Below, one piece after another: positions 1 through 6,540 of a stretch of 42,553 nucleotides of DNA. This DNA comes from Phycisphaerae bacterium (GTDB lineage: Bacteria; Planctomycetota; Phycisphaerae; Phycisphaerales; UBA1924). Location: positions 1 through 42,553 of the forward strand of contig VGXM01000025.1 of NCBI GenBank assembly GCA_016873295.1, written 5' to 3'. Position 1 is the stretch's first letter. Each line of letters begins with the position of its first letter. The position numbers and the translations under genes are program-made. The notes below the pieces were generated by a model. The model did not search any database and was not told the DNA's origin. It was given only the letters and a program-made list of their open reading frames with translations.

Positions 1-56
1 TCCGCCTCACGGAGCTTCCGAACCACCTCGTCCGTCCTGTGACGCTTCCGCTTCAT
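1..56 (-). pseudogene. IS3-family transposase OrfA, N-terminal part, runs off window
   Basis: The minus strand encodes MKRKRHRTDEVVRKLREA from an ATG at 56, closely matching the start of the plus-strand OrfA at 166 (MKRTRHTPEQIVTKLREA). This is the N-terminal helix-turn-helix region of an IS3-family OrfA, which binds the element ends. A strong ribosome-binding site (AGGAGG) lies just upstream, and a typical IS3 left end (TGACCTGCC) sits at 127-119 on the same strand. Only 18 codons are visible, so whether the element is intact beyond the window cannot be judged. Confidence 0.75.
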
Positions 57-118
57 CGAGAACCTCCTGGGTACCTTGTACCCGAAAGCTCTCACTCAAC
101 CCGGATCAGATTCCCCAA

Positions 119-127
119 GGCAGGTCA
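119..127 (-). repeat. IS3-type terminal inverted repeat (left end of minus-strand element)
   Basis: On the minus strand the bases from 127 downward read TGACCTGCC, the typical outer end of many IS3-family elements. It lies about 70 bases upstream of the minus-strand orfA start, the usual distance. It matches the first nine bases of the opposite-facing end at 532. Confidence 0.65.
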
Positions 128-165
128 TCCCGACGGGCCCCGGCGGGGTCCAGGAGACTCTGGGC

Positions 166-555
166 ATGAAGCGGACGAGGCACACACCGGAGCAGATCGT
201 GACCAAACTGCGGGAGGCCGACGCGATGCTCGCGGCGGGGCGGCCCGTGGCCCAGGTCGTGCAGATGCTCGGCGTCAGCGAACCGACCTACGCCCGCTGG
301 CGGAGTCGGTACGGCGGGATGAAGGCCGAGGAAGCGCGGCGGCTCAAGGAACTCGAGGTCGAGAACGCGCGGCTGAAGAAGCTGGTCGCCGATCAGGCGT
401 TGGACATGGCCATCCTCAAGGAGGCCAACGATTACCTGGGAGAGCATCGAGCCCCTCGGGCCGGTCGGCGTCGATCCCTACCCTTGAACCCCGACTCTCA
501 TAGCACCTGGTACAGAAGACGGGGGCAGGTCAGAGTCACCCGCGAGCAAGCGTGA
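166..555 (+). pseudogene. IS3-family transposase OrfA, internally deleted element
   Basis: The first ~88 residues (MKRTRHTPEQIV...) are a standard IS3 OrfA: an N-terminal helix-turn-helix (about residues 8-50, including VSEPTYARWRSRYGG) and a leucine-zipper segment (about 58-88, LKELEVENARLKKLVADQAL). The ATG at 166 is chosen because AGGAG lies nine bases upstream and the family begins there; the frame is open to 76 but that extension has no similarity. After about residue 88 the translation stops resembling OrfA and runs straight into an IS3 right-end sequence. OrfB with its DDE catalytic domain is absent. The frame crosses the element end at 532 before stopping. It cannot be an active transposase alone, though the DNA-binding part could still be made. 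Confidence 0.75.
521..532 (+). repeat. IS3-type terminal inverted repeat (right end of plus-strand element)
   Basis: GGGGGCAGGTCA is the complement of TGACCTGCCCCC, a typical IS3-family end. The 40 bases before it (ACCTGGTACAGAAGAC and neighbours) look like the usual 3' region behind orfB in this family. It marks the outer boundary of the deleted plus-strand element. Confidence 0.6.
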
Positions 556-700
556 GGATTGCGGTCCGCCTCCCAGGGTTCAGCGTGGTCCAAGCGACGA
601 TGAGGGCTCCGAGCTCCGCGTCTTGGACGCCGAGCAGGACGCCGAGCCGCTCCCAGTCCTTGTTCCGGATGGCCTCCAGAATGGCCGTATCTCCCGTAGA
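536..700 (-). pseudogene. C-terminal remnant of an unidentified protein
   Basis: The minus strand reads a coherent protein tail, TGDTAILEAIRNKDWERLGV... to AWTTLNPGRRTAILTLARG, then stops at 536, four bases from the IS3 end. No start codon is visible before the frame runs antisense through tRNA-Leu, so it looks like a leftover C-terminus. The pattern 'L..L..AW..L....R.AIL.L.R' resembles the tails of small accessory proteins I associate with mobile elements in similar genomes; that link is an inference. It may be non-functional. Confidence 0.3.
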
Positions 701-702
701 AT
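697..702 (+). promoter_or_regulatory. Candidate -10 box for tRNA-Leu
   Basis: TAGAAT, one mismatch from TATAAT, lies 10 bases before the mature tRNA-Leu 5' end in otherwise GC-rich DNA. No convincing -35 box is seen at 16-18 bases spacing. Confidence 0.35.
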
Positions 703-712
703 CAGCCTGTTC

Positions 713-797
713 GGGCCCGTGGCGGAACGGCAGACGCAGCGGACTTAAAATCCGCGGGAGAGCGATCTCCATGTGGGTTCGACTCCCACCGGGCTCA
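713..797 (+). tRNA. tRNA-Leu(UAA)
   Basis: All arms fold: acceptor 713-719 pairs with 790-796 (one G-U), D stem 722-724 with 735-737, anticodon stem 739-743 with 751-755 and anticodon TAA at 746-748. A long variable arm (GGAGA/TCTCC, class II, as expected for Leu) and a T arm 773-777/785-789 with loop TTCGACT follow. The discriminator is A797. CCA is not encoded, so it must be added by tRNA nucleotidyltransferase. It reads UUA and UUG, rare codons in this GC-rich genome. Confidence 0.97.
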
Positions 798-835
798 TTG
801 GCGTCCGCCCCGTTTCCCTTGACGGAGTCCGCACC

Positions 836-1420
836 GTGAACCGATCGATCCGCCTCGCGGCCGTCGCTCTGCTCGCCGCGATCCCCGCGTGCTCCACTCC
901 GCCTCAGGGCACGGGCGTGGAGCACGTCCAGCGCGTCCGCGAGGACGAGGCCTTCCTCGGTTCGTGGCGGAGCGCCGCCGGGCGGAGCCTCCGCGTCACG
1001 TCCGCCGCCGACGCCCGCTACCGCCTCTCCCTCGCCGCTGGCGGGCAAACGAGCGTCTATAGCGCCTCGCTCCTCCGCGTGGAGGAGTACCTCGTCGCCG
1101 AGGTGCTGCTCAACCGCGACGAGATGGAGCGGGCCACGGACGCCAACAACATCCCCCCCGTCTACCTCTACACGCTCCTGGACCTGGCCGACAACCTGTT
1201 CACCTCGCTCCCGCTCCGCGCCGACTGGGTGAGCCTCCACGCCGAGCCCGCCGGCATCCGCGCCGCCGACGTTCCCGCCCAGGCCCTCGCCACCGCCGCG
1301 TCGGGTCGGCTCGTGGTCGCCTCCTCCGACCGGGCCCGCATGTACGAACTCCTGCGCACCGCCGTGCGCGACCCCGACGCCTGGGGACCCCCCGAGCTCT
1401 TCGTCCGGGCCGGCGACTGA
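836..1420 (+). CDS. Putative lipoprotein of unknown function
   Basis: A 194-residue protein from GTG 836. The first 19 residues form a basic n-region (NRSIR), a hydrophobic stretch (LAAVALLAAIPA) and a cysteine (C19) that fits a lipoprotein signal, although proline at -2 is not ideal. The rest (EDEAFLGSWRSAAGRSLRVTSAADARYRLSLAAGG) has the look of a small beta-rich domain of the 'fraction explained/lipocalin-like' kind, but I recognise no family. The frame is open upstream into the tRNA; the GTG is preferred because the signal peptide starts there. It lies 38 bases behind tRNA-Leu and 93 before rpsP, and is probably transcribed separately. Confidence 0.6.
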   Translation: MNRSIRLAAVALLAAIPACSTPPQGTGVEHVQRVREDEAFLGSWRSAAGRSLRVTSAADARYRLSLAAGGQTSVYSASLLRVEEYLVAEVLLNRDEMERATDANNIPPVYLYTLLDLADNLFTSLPLRADWVSLHAEPAGIRAADVPAQALATAASGRLVVASSDRARMYELLRTAVRDPDAWGPPELFVRAGD

Positions 1421-1513
1421 CGCCCCCATCTGGCCCACCTCCCCACGCCGGGCTAACATTGCGGCCCCGGCCCGCGGACCCCCGCCGGCCGACCCCTTCA
1501 CCGGAGGTGCGGT

Positions 1514-1852
1514 TTGGTTCGCATTCGGATGCAGCGCTTCGGCCGTCGCAATCGTCCCTTCTATCGCATCGCCGCCATCGACCAGCGCGCCCAGCGCGAG
1601 GGCCTCGTCCTCGAGCAGCTCGGCTGGTTCGACCCCCTCGCCAAGGACCCGGCCAAGCAGATCGAGCTCAACGAGGAGCGCGTGAAGCACTGGATCGGCG
1701 TCGGGGCCCAGCCCAGCGAAACCATGCGCGACATGCTCGCCAAGCGCCAGCTCGTCGACGTCGCCGCCTGGGAGGCCGACCGCGCCAAGGCCCGCAAGGT
1801 CATCGAGGCCAAGGTCGCCGCCGCCCCCAAGGAAGCGCCCAAGAAGGCCTGA
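1514..1852 (+). CDS. rpsP: 30S ribosomal protein S16
   Basis: The 112-residue protein begins MVRIRMQRFGRRNRPFYRIAAIDQR, the S16 signature, and continues with the conserved GWFDP and LNEERVKHWIGVGAQPSETM segments. S16 binds 16S rRNA and is needed for 30S assembly. The C-terminal ~25 residues form an Ala/Lys-rich tail. The start is TTG at 1514: the family begins with M-V-[RK]-I-R, and GGAGGT (1503-1508) sits five bases upstream, whereas the next ATG would remove the conserved strand. First gene of an rpsP-trmD-rplS cluster; rimM, normally second, is missing here. Confidence 0.97.
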   Translation: MVRIRMQRFGRRNRPFYRIAAIDQRAQREGLVLEQLGWFDPLAKDPAKQIELNEERVKHWIGVGAQPSETMRDMLAKRQLVDVAAWEADRAKARKVIEAKVAAAPKEAPKKA

Positions 1853-1878
1853 CCCCGGCGCACAACCCCGTCGATCTC

Positions 1879-1909
1879 GCGGCCTCCCCCTTCGGAGGCC
1901 GCGTTCGTT
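1879..1909 (+). terminator. Terminator-like hairpin between rpsP and trmD
   Basis: A perfect nine-base stem, GCGGCCTCC (1879-1887) with GGAGGCCGC (1894-1902), encloses a six-base loop and is followed by GTTCGTTC. The T-run is weak, so it may attenuate transcription between S16 and TrmD, or protect an mRNA end, rather than end transcription fully. Confidence 0.5.
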
Positions 1910-1930
1910 CCCGCCCGCCTACCAATCCGC

Positions 1931-2731
1931 GTGCCCCTCCGGATCGACATCCTCACCACCTTCCCCGAGATGTTCGGGCACGAGCCCCCCGCCGCCCTGG
2001 GGCTCTCCATCCCGGCCCGGGCCCGTGCCGCGGGCCTGGTCGACTGGCGCGCGCACAACCTCCGCGACTACGCCACGAACAAGCACCAGAAGACCGACGA
2101 TCGCCCCTTCGGCGGCGGGCCGGGCATGGTCATGACCTGCCAGCCCATCTGGGACGCCCTCCACGCCGTCGAGGCCCTGGACCCACGCCCCGCCGCCCGG
2201 ATCCTCCTGACCCCGCAGGGGCGCCGGTTCTGCCAGGAGATGGCCCGCGAACTGTCGGCTCTCCCGCGTCTGCTCCTCATCGCCGGGCACTATGAAGGGA
2301 TCGACGAGCGGGTGATCGAGAAGCTGGCACCGGCGGAGGTGTCGGTCGGCGACTACGTGCTGTCCGGGGGCGAGCTGGGGGCGATGGTGCTGATCGACGC
2401 GGTTGTGCGCCTGCTGCCGGGCGCGCTGGGCGACGAGCAGTCGGCCCACTCCGACAGCTTCTTCCGCCCCGACCCCGCCGGCCCGCGACTCCTGGACTGC
2501 CCCCACTACACCCGCCCGCGGGAGTGGATGGGGCTTGCGGTGCCCGAGGTGCTGATCTCGGGCGACCACGAGAAGGTGGCGCGGTGGCGGCTGGAGCGAA
2601 GCCGGGAGCGGACGGCGGCCCGGCGGCCGGAGCTGCTGACCCCCGCGCCGGCGCATGTGCCTCTATTCGGGGGGCCCGAACGTGATCCGAATGAGCTCGG
2701 CAAGTTGGAAGGCCGCGGGCCCCCAGCCTAA
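1931..2731 (+). CDS. trmD: tRNA (guanine(37)-N1)-methyltransferase
   Basis: This 266-residue SPOUT enzyme methylates G37 of tRNAs with a G at position 36, using S-adenosylmethionine, which prevents frameshifting. The N-terminus MPLRIDILTTFPEMF, the KTDDRPFGGGPGMVM segment (54-68), and the knotted SAM site GHYEGIDERV (119-128) with GDYVLSGGELGAM (140-152) are all typical. The C-terminal part (HYTRPREW, ~194-201) recognises tRNA. The GTG at 1931 is the only start that preserves the conserved N-terminus. The tail after ~245 is longer and less conserved than in E. coli TrmD (255 residues). Confidence 0.96.
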   Translation: MPLRIDILTTFPEMFGHEPPAALGLSIPARARAAGLVDWRAHNLRDYATNKHQKTDDRPFGGGPGMVMTCQPIWDALHAVEALDPRPAARILLTPQGRRFCQEMARELSALPRLLLIAGHYEGIDERVIEKLAPAEVSVGDYVLSGGELGAMVLIDAVVRLLPGALGDEQSAHSDSFFRPDPAGPRLLDCPHYTRPREWMGLAVPEVLISGDHEKVARWRLERSRERTAARRPELLTPAPAHVPLFGGPERDPNELGKLEGRGPPA

Positions 2732-2788
2732 CATCCGCCCCCCACGCCCGGAGGGTGAATCCGCGGCTGTGCGCGCGGAGTGAGCCCC

Positions 2789-3184
2789 ATGCCCAGAGCG
2801 ATCCCCCAACAGCAGCTCCTCGACAGCATCAACGCCGGGCAACTCAAGACCGACCTCCCGGTGCTGGACGTAGGCGACACGGTGAACGTGCACTTCCGGA
2901 TCGTGGAGGGGGACAAGGAGCGCGTGCAGGTGTTCCAGGGCACGCTGATCTCGCGCTCGGGGCGCGGGCTCAACGAGATGATGGTGGTGCGCCGCATCGT
3001 CGACGAGGTGGGGGTGGAGCGGATCTTCCCCGTGCACTCGCCCATGGTGGCCAGGTACGAGGTGATCCGGCGGGCGGACGCGCGTCGGGCCAAGCTGTAC
3101 TACCTGCGCGACCGCGCGGGCAAGTCGCGGCGTCTGCGTGACCGTCGCCGCGGGATGAAGCACGTCGCGGCCCCGAGCGCCTGA
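2789..3184 (+). CDS. rplS: 50S ribosomal protein L19
   Basis: 131 residues with the L19 core: DVGDTVNVHFRIVEGDKERVQVFQGTLISRSGRGLNEMMVVRRI and the C-terminal RRAKLYYLRDRAGKSRRLRD. L19 lies at the 30S-50S interface. ATG 2789 is favoured because GGAG (2777-2780) is eight bases upstream; an in-frame GTG at 2780 overlaps that site and would add only three residues. It follows trmD by 57 bases, as in many bacteria, and ends the operon before a strong terminator. Confidence 0.96.
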   Translation: MPRAIPQQQLLDSINAGQLKTDLPVLDVGDTVNVHFRIVEGDKERVQVFQGTLISRSGRGLNEMMVVRRIVDEVGVERIFPVHSPMVARYEVIRRADARRAKLYYLRDRAGKSRRLRDRRRGMKHVAAPSA

Positions 3185-3214
3185 GCGGGTTCGATCGACT
3201 CTGATTGGCACCCC

Positions 3215-3247
3215 CGCCCGCGTCGGCGACGGCGCGGGCGTTGTGTT
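3215..3247 (+). terminator. Rho-independent terminator of the rpsP-trmD-rplS operon
   Basis: CGCCCGCG (3215-3222) pairs perfectly with CGCGGGCG (3233-3240), followed by TTGTGTT. It lies 30 bases after the rplS stop codon and just before the next gene. Confidence 0.7.
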
Positions 3248-3258
3248 ACAGTTGGGGG

Positions 3259-4302
3259 ATGCGAGCCGTGGTCACCGAGCGGCAGGGCACGCCCGTCGCG
3301 CTCAACGTCAGCTACCGCACCGACTGGCCGGACGCGCACCGCCCCGGCCCGGGGCACGTGATGGTGCGGACGCTGGCCAGCGCGTTGAACCAGATGGACC
3401 TGTGGGTGGGGCGTGGCGTGCCGGGGCTGGAGCTGGAATACCCGCGGATCTCCGGGTGCGACGCGTGCGGCGTGGTGGAGGCTCTGGGCGACGACGTGGA
3501 GGGCGCGTGGCTCGACCAGCGCGTGATCGTCAACGCCGCCATCGCCCAACCGCAGCGCGTGGTCCCCGACGACCCGCCGGCGCGGCACCAGGCGCCCGAG
3601 TATGAACTGATCGGCGAGCACCACTCGGGCATGCTCGCATCGCACTTCCTGGCGCCCGTCGAGTCGCTGGCGCCCGTGGGCCAGAACGCCGACCCGACCC
3701 AGGCGGCGGCGTTCGGGCTGTGCCACCTCACGGCGTACTCGATGCTCGTGACCAAGGCCCAGTGCGGCCCGGGGCAGACGGTGCTGATCGCGGGGATCGG
3801 GGGCGGGTTGGCGACGGCGGCGCTGGACATCGCGCGGTACCTGGGCTGCCGCGTCGCGGTCACGAGCCGGCACCAGTGGAAGCTCGACAAGGCGGGGGCG
3901 CTCGGGGCCGAGCTGCGCGTGCTGGACAAGGGGCAGGACTGGAGCAAGGAGGTCCGCGCCTGGACGCAGAAGCGCGGCGTGGACGTGGTGGTCGACTCGG
4001 TGGGCAAGCCCGTGCACCTGTCGTGCCTCAAGAGCCTGGCCCGGGGCGGGGCCTACGTCACGCCGGGCTGCACGGGGGGGCACGACCCGACGACGGACCT
4101 GCGGCGGATCTTCTGGAACCAGCTCCGCATCCTGGGCTCGACGATGGGGACGAAGCGCGAGTTCGACGAGATCGCGGCCCTGTTCAGGGCGGGGAGGCTG
4201 CGGGCGGCGGTGGACAGGGTCTTCCCCGCCGCGCAGGCGTCGGAGGCGTTCGCGCGCCTGGAGGCGGGCGAGCAATGCGGCAAGATCGTGCTGACGTGGT
4301 GA
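3259..4302 (+). CDS. MDR-superfamily NAD(P)-dependent alcohol dehydrogenase/quinone oxidoreductase
   Basis: 347 residues with the medium-chain dehydrogenase/reductase layout: an N-terminal GroES-like domain (ALNQMDLWVGRG, PRISGCDACGVVEALG, ~40-80) and a Rossmann domain with the cofactor loop AGIGGGLATAAL (~178-189), then GVDVVVDSVG and the late GGAYVTPG strand. The usual GHE zinc motif is replaced by GCDACG, so a zinc-independent quinone-oxidoreductase-like enzyme is more likely than a classical alcohol dehydrogenase. The substrate cannot be read from sequence. ATG 3259 is preceded by GGGGG and begins at the conserved strand MRAVVTE. It starts 12 bases after the rplS terminator and converges on the ASCH gene. 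Confidence 0.88.
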   Translation: MRAVVTERQGTPVALNVSYRTDWPDAHRPGPGHVMVRTLASALNQMDLWVGRGVPGLELEYPRISGCDACGVVEALGDDVEGAWLDQRVIVNAAIAQPQRVVPDDPPARHQAPEYELIGEHHSGMLASHFLAPVESLAPVGQNADPTQAAAFGLCHLTAYSMLVTKAQCGPGQTVLIAGIGGGLATAALDIARYLGCRVAVTSRHQWKLDKAGALGAELRVLDKGQDWSKEVRAWTQKRGVDVVVDSVGKPVHLSCLKSLARGGAYVTPGCTGGHDPTTDLRRIFWNQLRILGSTMGTKREFDEIAALFRAGRLRAAVDRVFPAAQASEAFARLEAGEQCGKIVLTW

Positions 4303-4479
4303 GACGGACCGCACAGGGGTCTTGCGCGTGGTGGGCGACCCCCGGCTCCGCGCGGGGCCCTGTGGGGGGAGCGCGTGGAGGGGACGCCACGCCTGGCGGT
4401 GGACGTTCCCTCGCTGCGCCGGCGACGGGTGCGCGTCGATCGGCGGCGCCGTGCGGGCGGGGGCAAGGGTGAAGGCGCG
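4303..4479. other. Convergent intergenic region with palindromic sequence
   Basis: This 177-base gap between two convergent genes contains CACAGGG (4312-4318) facing CCCTGTG (4358-4364), with CCCC/GGGG inside, and a second imperfect hairpin around 4377-4411 (GAGGG...CCCTC enclosing CCACGCC/GGCGGTGG). Without T-runs these are only possible bidirectional mRNA-end structures. No gene is supported here. Confidence 0.4.
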
Positions 4480-4905
4480 CTACCGCGCCGCGGCGCGAAC
4501 GAGGGGGCGGGGGCCGGGCATCCAGGCCGAGCGGGGGTGGAAGGACTTCCAGCGTCGGTAGGCGGGCCCGGCCTCGATGGGCTGGACGCGCGTGAACCAG
4601 ACGAAGCTGGCGAAGCGGGCGCGCTCCTTGGCGAGCCAGTAGTCTGGGCCGCCGAGCACGTCGGGCTCGAAGCGCCGCGCGAGGTCGCGGACCTGTTCCG
4701 GCGTGAGGACCTCGAAGAACTCGACGCGTTCGACCGCGGCCCGGGCCCGGAAGAACCCGCCGCTCTGCTTGAAGTAGATGACGTGGCCCGGCTCGATGAC
4801 GCCGAAGGGGGGCTTGCGGGCGACCGTGAGGCGCGACTCGATCGTCTTGGCGCCGCTCAGGATCGCGTCCAGGCACCGCTTCTTGACGAGGGCGACGTGC
4901 TGCAT
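4480..4905 (-). CDS. ASCH-domain protein
   Basis: 141 residues. The N-terminal segment VKKRCLDAILSGAKTIESRLT is the hallmark of ASCH domains (a beta-barrel of the PUA-like superfold that binds RNA or modified nucleosides), followed by PPFGVIEPGHVIYFKQSGG and the VERVEFFEVLTPEQVRDL region. Related small proteins include RNA-binding regulators and N4-acetylcytidine amidohydrolases; which applies is unknown. The arginine-rich C-terminus (after ~128) is not part of the domain. It begins 18 bases behind hldE on the same strand and is probably cotranscribed with it. Confidence 0.75.
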   Translation of the reverse strand: MQHVALVKKRCLDAILSGAKTIESRLTVARKPPFGVIEPGHVIYFKQSGGFFRARAAVERVEFFEVLTPEQVRDLARRFEPDVLGGPDYWLAKERARFASFVWFTRVQPIEAGPAYRRWKSFHPRSAWMPGPRPLVRAAAR

Positions 4906-4923
4906 CGTGCGGGCCCCGGGGGT

Positions 4924-6414
4924 CTAGGGCGTGCCGGCGTTGCGGAGGCGTTCGAGCGTGCCGGAGGTGCTCCTGCCCGGCTCCAGATCGACCAGCAGGA
5001 CCCGCCCGCCCCAGCCTTCGACCAGTTCGGCGCCGACGACGCGCTCCTTTGTGTAGTCGGCCCCCTTGACCAGGGTGTCGGGCCTCAGGGTCCGGATGAG
5101 GTCAATGGGCGTGTCCTGGTCGAACGCGACCACGGCGTCGACGCTGCCCAGGGCCCCGAGCACGCGGGCCCGGTCCTCCAGCCCGTTGACGGGGCGGCCC
5201 GAGCCCTTGAGGCGACGCACCGAGTCGTCGCTGTTGAGCCCGACGACCAGAAAGTCGCCCGCGGCCCGGGCCCGGTCCAGGAGCTTGACGTGCCCGGCGT
5301 GGAGCATGTCGAAACAGCCGTTGGTGAAGACGACCTTCCTGCCGTCGCGGCGCAGGGCGGCGAGGGCGACGAGCATCTGGGGGAGCGTGCGGAGCTTGCC
5401 GTCGGCGGGCGAGGACTGCATGAGCAGGGCGTGGTGCACGCGTTCCAGCGGGATGGGCTGCACGCCGAAGACCTCGACCTCCAGCCCGGCGGCGGCGTTG
5501 GCGAAGCGGACGCTGTCCATCCAGGGCAGCCCGTTGCATCGTGCGGCGGCGAGGGCGGCGAGGAACATGTCGCCGGCGCCGGTGACGTCGTAGACGCGTC
5601 GCGCCCGCGTGGGGACGGGCTCGGGGGCCCGTCCGCGCTCCAACAGGAGCGCGCCGTGGCGATCGAGGGTGAGGATCGCCGCCTCGAGTTCGAGCCGCTC
5701 CAGGAGGCGCGCCGCGACCTTGCCGTTGACCTCGACCGAGGCGCCGTCGCACGTGGGCAGGCCGGTGGCCTCCTCGGCCTCGGTGCGGTTGGGGGTGAGG
5801 GCGGTGGCGCCGCGGTACCTGGCGTAGTCGCGCGTGCGGGCGGGGTCGACCAGGACGGGCTTGCCCGCGGCGGCGGCGCGGCGGATCACCTCGGCGCAGA
5901 GCTCGGGCGTGCAGACCCCCTTGTCGTAATCCTCCAGGCAGACGCAATCGACGCCGGGGAGAACGCGGTCGAAGCGTTCGAGCATCGCCAGGCGGACGGC
6001 GTCGGGCACCGGGGCGCGTGACTCGAAGTCGAGGCGGAACATCTTCTGGGGGTGGCGCCCCTGGGCCAGCCCGACCAGGTTCTGCTTGACGGTCGTGGGG
6101 CGGGAGGGATCGGCGACCAGGCCGGTCACGTCGATGCCCTGGTCGGCGAGGCTGCGGCGGAGGCGATGGGCGTGCTCGTCCTCCCCCACCACGCCCAGGG
6201 CGTGCACCGACCCGCGCAGGGCGAGCAGGTCGAGGCAGACGTTGGCGGCCCCGCCCGGGCGGTCCTCGACGTGGCTGACGTGCAGCACGGGGACGGGGGC
6301 GTCGGCGCTGAGGCGCTCGGCGGCGCCGTGGATCATCTGGTCGAGCATGAAGTCGCCCACCACCAGCGCCGAGAAGGGCTTCCACGCGGACATCGCCTCG
6401 AGCAGCGGATCCAT
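4924..6414 (-). CDS. hldE: Bifunctional heptose-7-phosphate kinase / heptose-1-phosphate adenylyltransferase
   Basis: 496 residues combining the two steps that make ADP-heptose for the lipopolysaccharide inner core. Residues 1-330 are a PfkB/ribokinase domain (VVGDFMLDQMIHG at 18-30, RPGGAANV at 52-59, DVTGAGDMF at 276-284 with the catalytic aspartate 282). Residues 358-490 are a cytidylyltransferase-like domain with TNGCFDMLHAGH (364-375, HxGH motif), VVGLNSDDSVRRLKG and the late RSTSG (481-485). Length and domain order match E. coli HldE (477 residues). The presence of HldE near lpxK implies a heptose-containing lipopolysaccharide. A 126-base GC-rich gap with short hairpins separates it from lpxK. 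Confidence 0.96.
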   Translation of the reverse strand: MDPLLEAMSAWKPFSALVVGDFMLDQMIHGAAERLSADAPVPVLHVSHVEDRPGGAANVCLDLLALRGSVHALGVVGEDEHAHRLRRSLADQGIDVTGLVADPSRPTTVKQNLVGLAQGRHPQKMFRLDFESRAPVPDAVRLAMLERFDRVLPGVDCVCLEDYDKGVCTPELCAEVIRRAAAAGKPVLVDPARTRDYARYRGATALTPNRTEAEEATGLPTCDGASVEVNGKVAARLLERLELEAAILTLDRHGALLLERGRAPEPVPTRARRVYDVTGAGDMFLAALAAARCNGLPWMDSVRFANAAAGLEVEVFGVQPIPLERVHHALLMQSSPADGKLRTLPQMLVALAALRRDGRKVVFTNGCFDMLHAGHVKLLDRARAAGDFLVVGLNSDDSVRRLKGSGRPVNGLEDRARVLGALGSVDAVVAFDQDTPIDLIRTLRPDTLVKGADYTKERVVGAELVEGWGGRVLLVDLEPGRSTSGTLERLRNAGTP

Positions 6415-6540
6415 GGGGCAAGGGTACGGAGCCCGAGCGCCGCGCGACGCCCTCGGCGAGCCCCGGGCGCACGCCCGCGGCGTTGACGCCCCGGGGGCGC
6501 GGGACGCCCCCCGCCCGCGCCCGCGGGCTCGTTGACAGGC

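Noticed and set aside
4375-6021. Plus-strand open frame of 548 codons over the ASCH and hldE genes
   Set aside because: It is a shadow of two well-recognised minus-strand genes with complete motifs.
6415-6540. Terminator or small gene between lpxK and hldE
   Set aside because: Only short GC palindromes without T-runs and no coding frame with a plausible start were seen.
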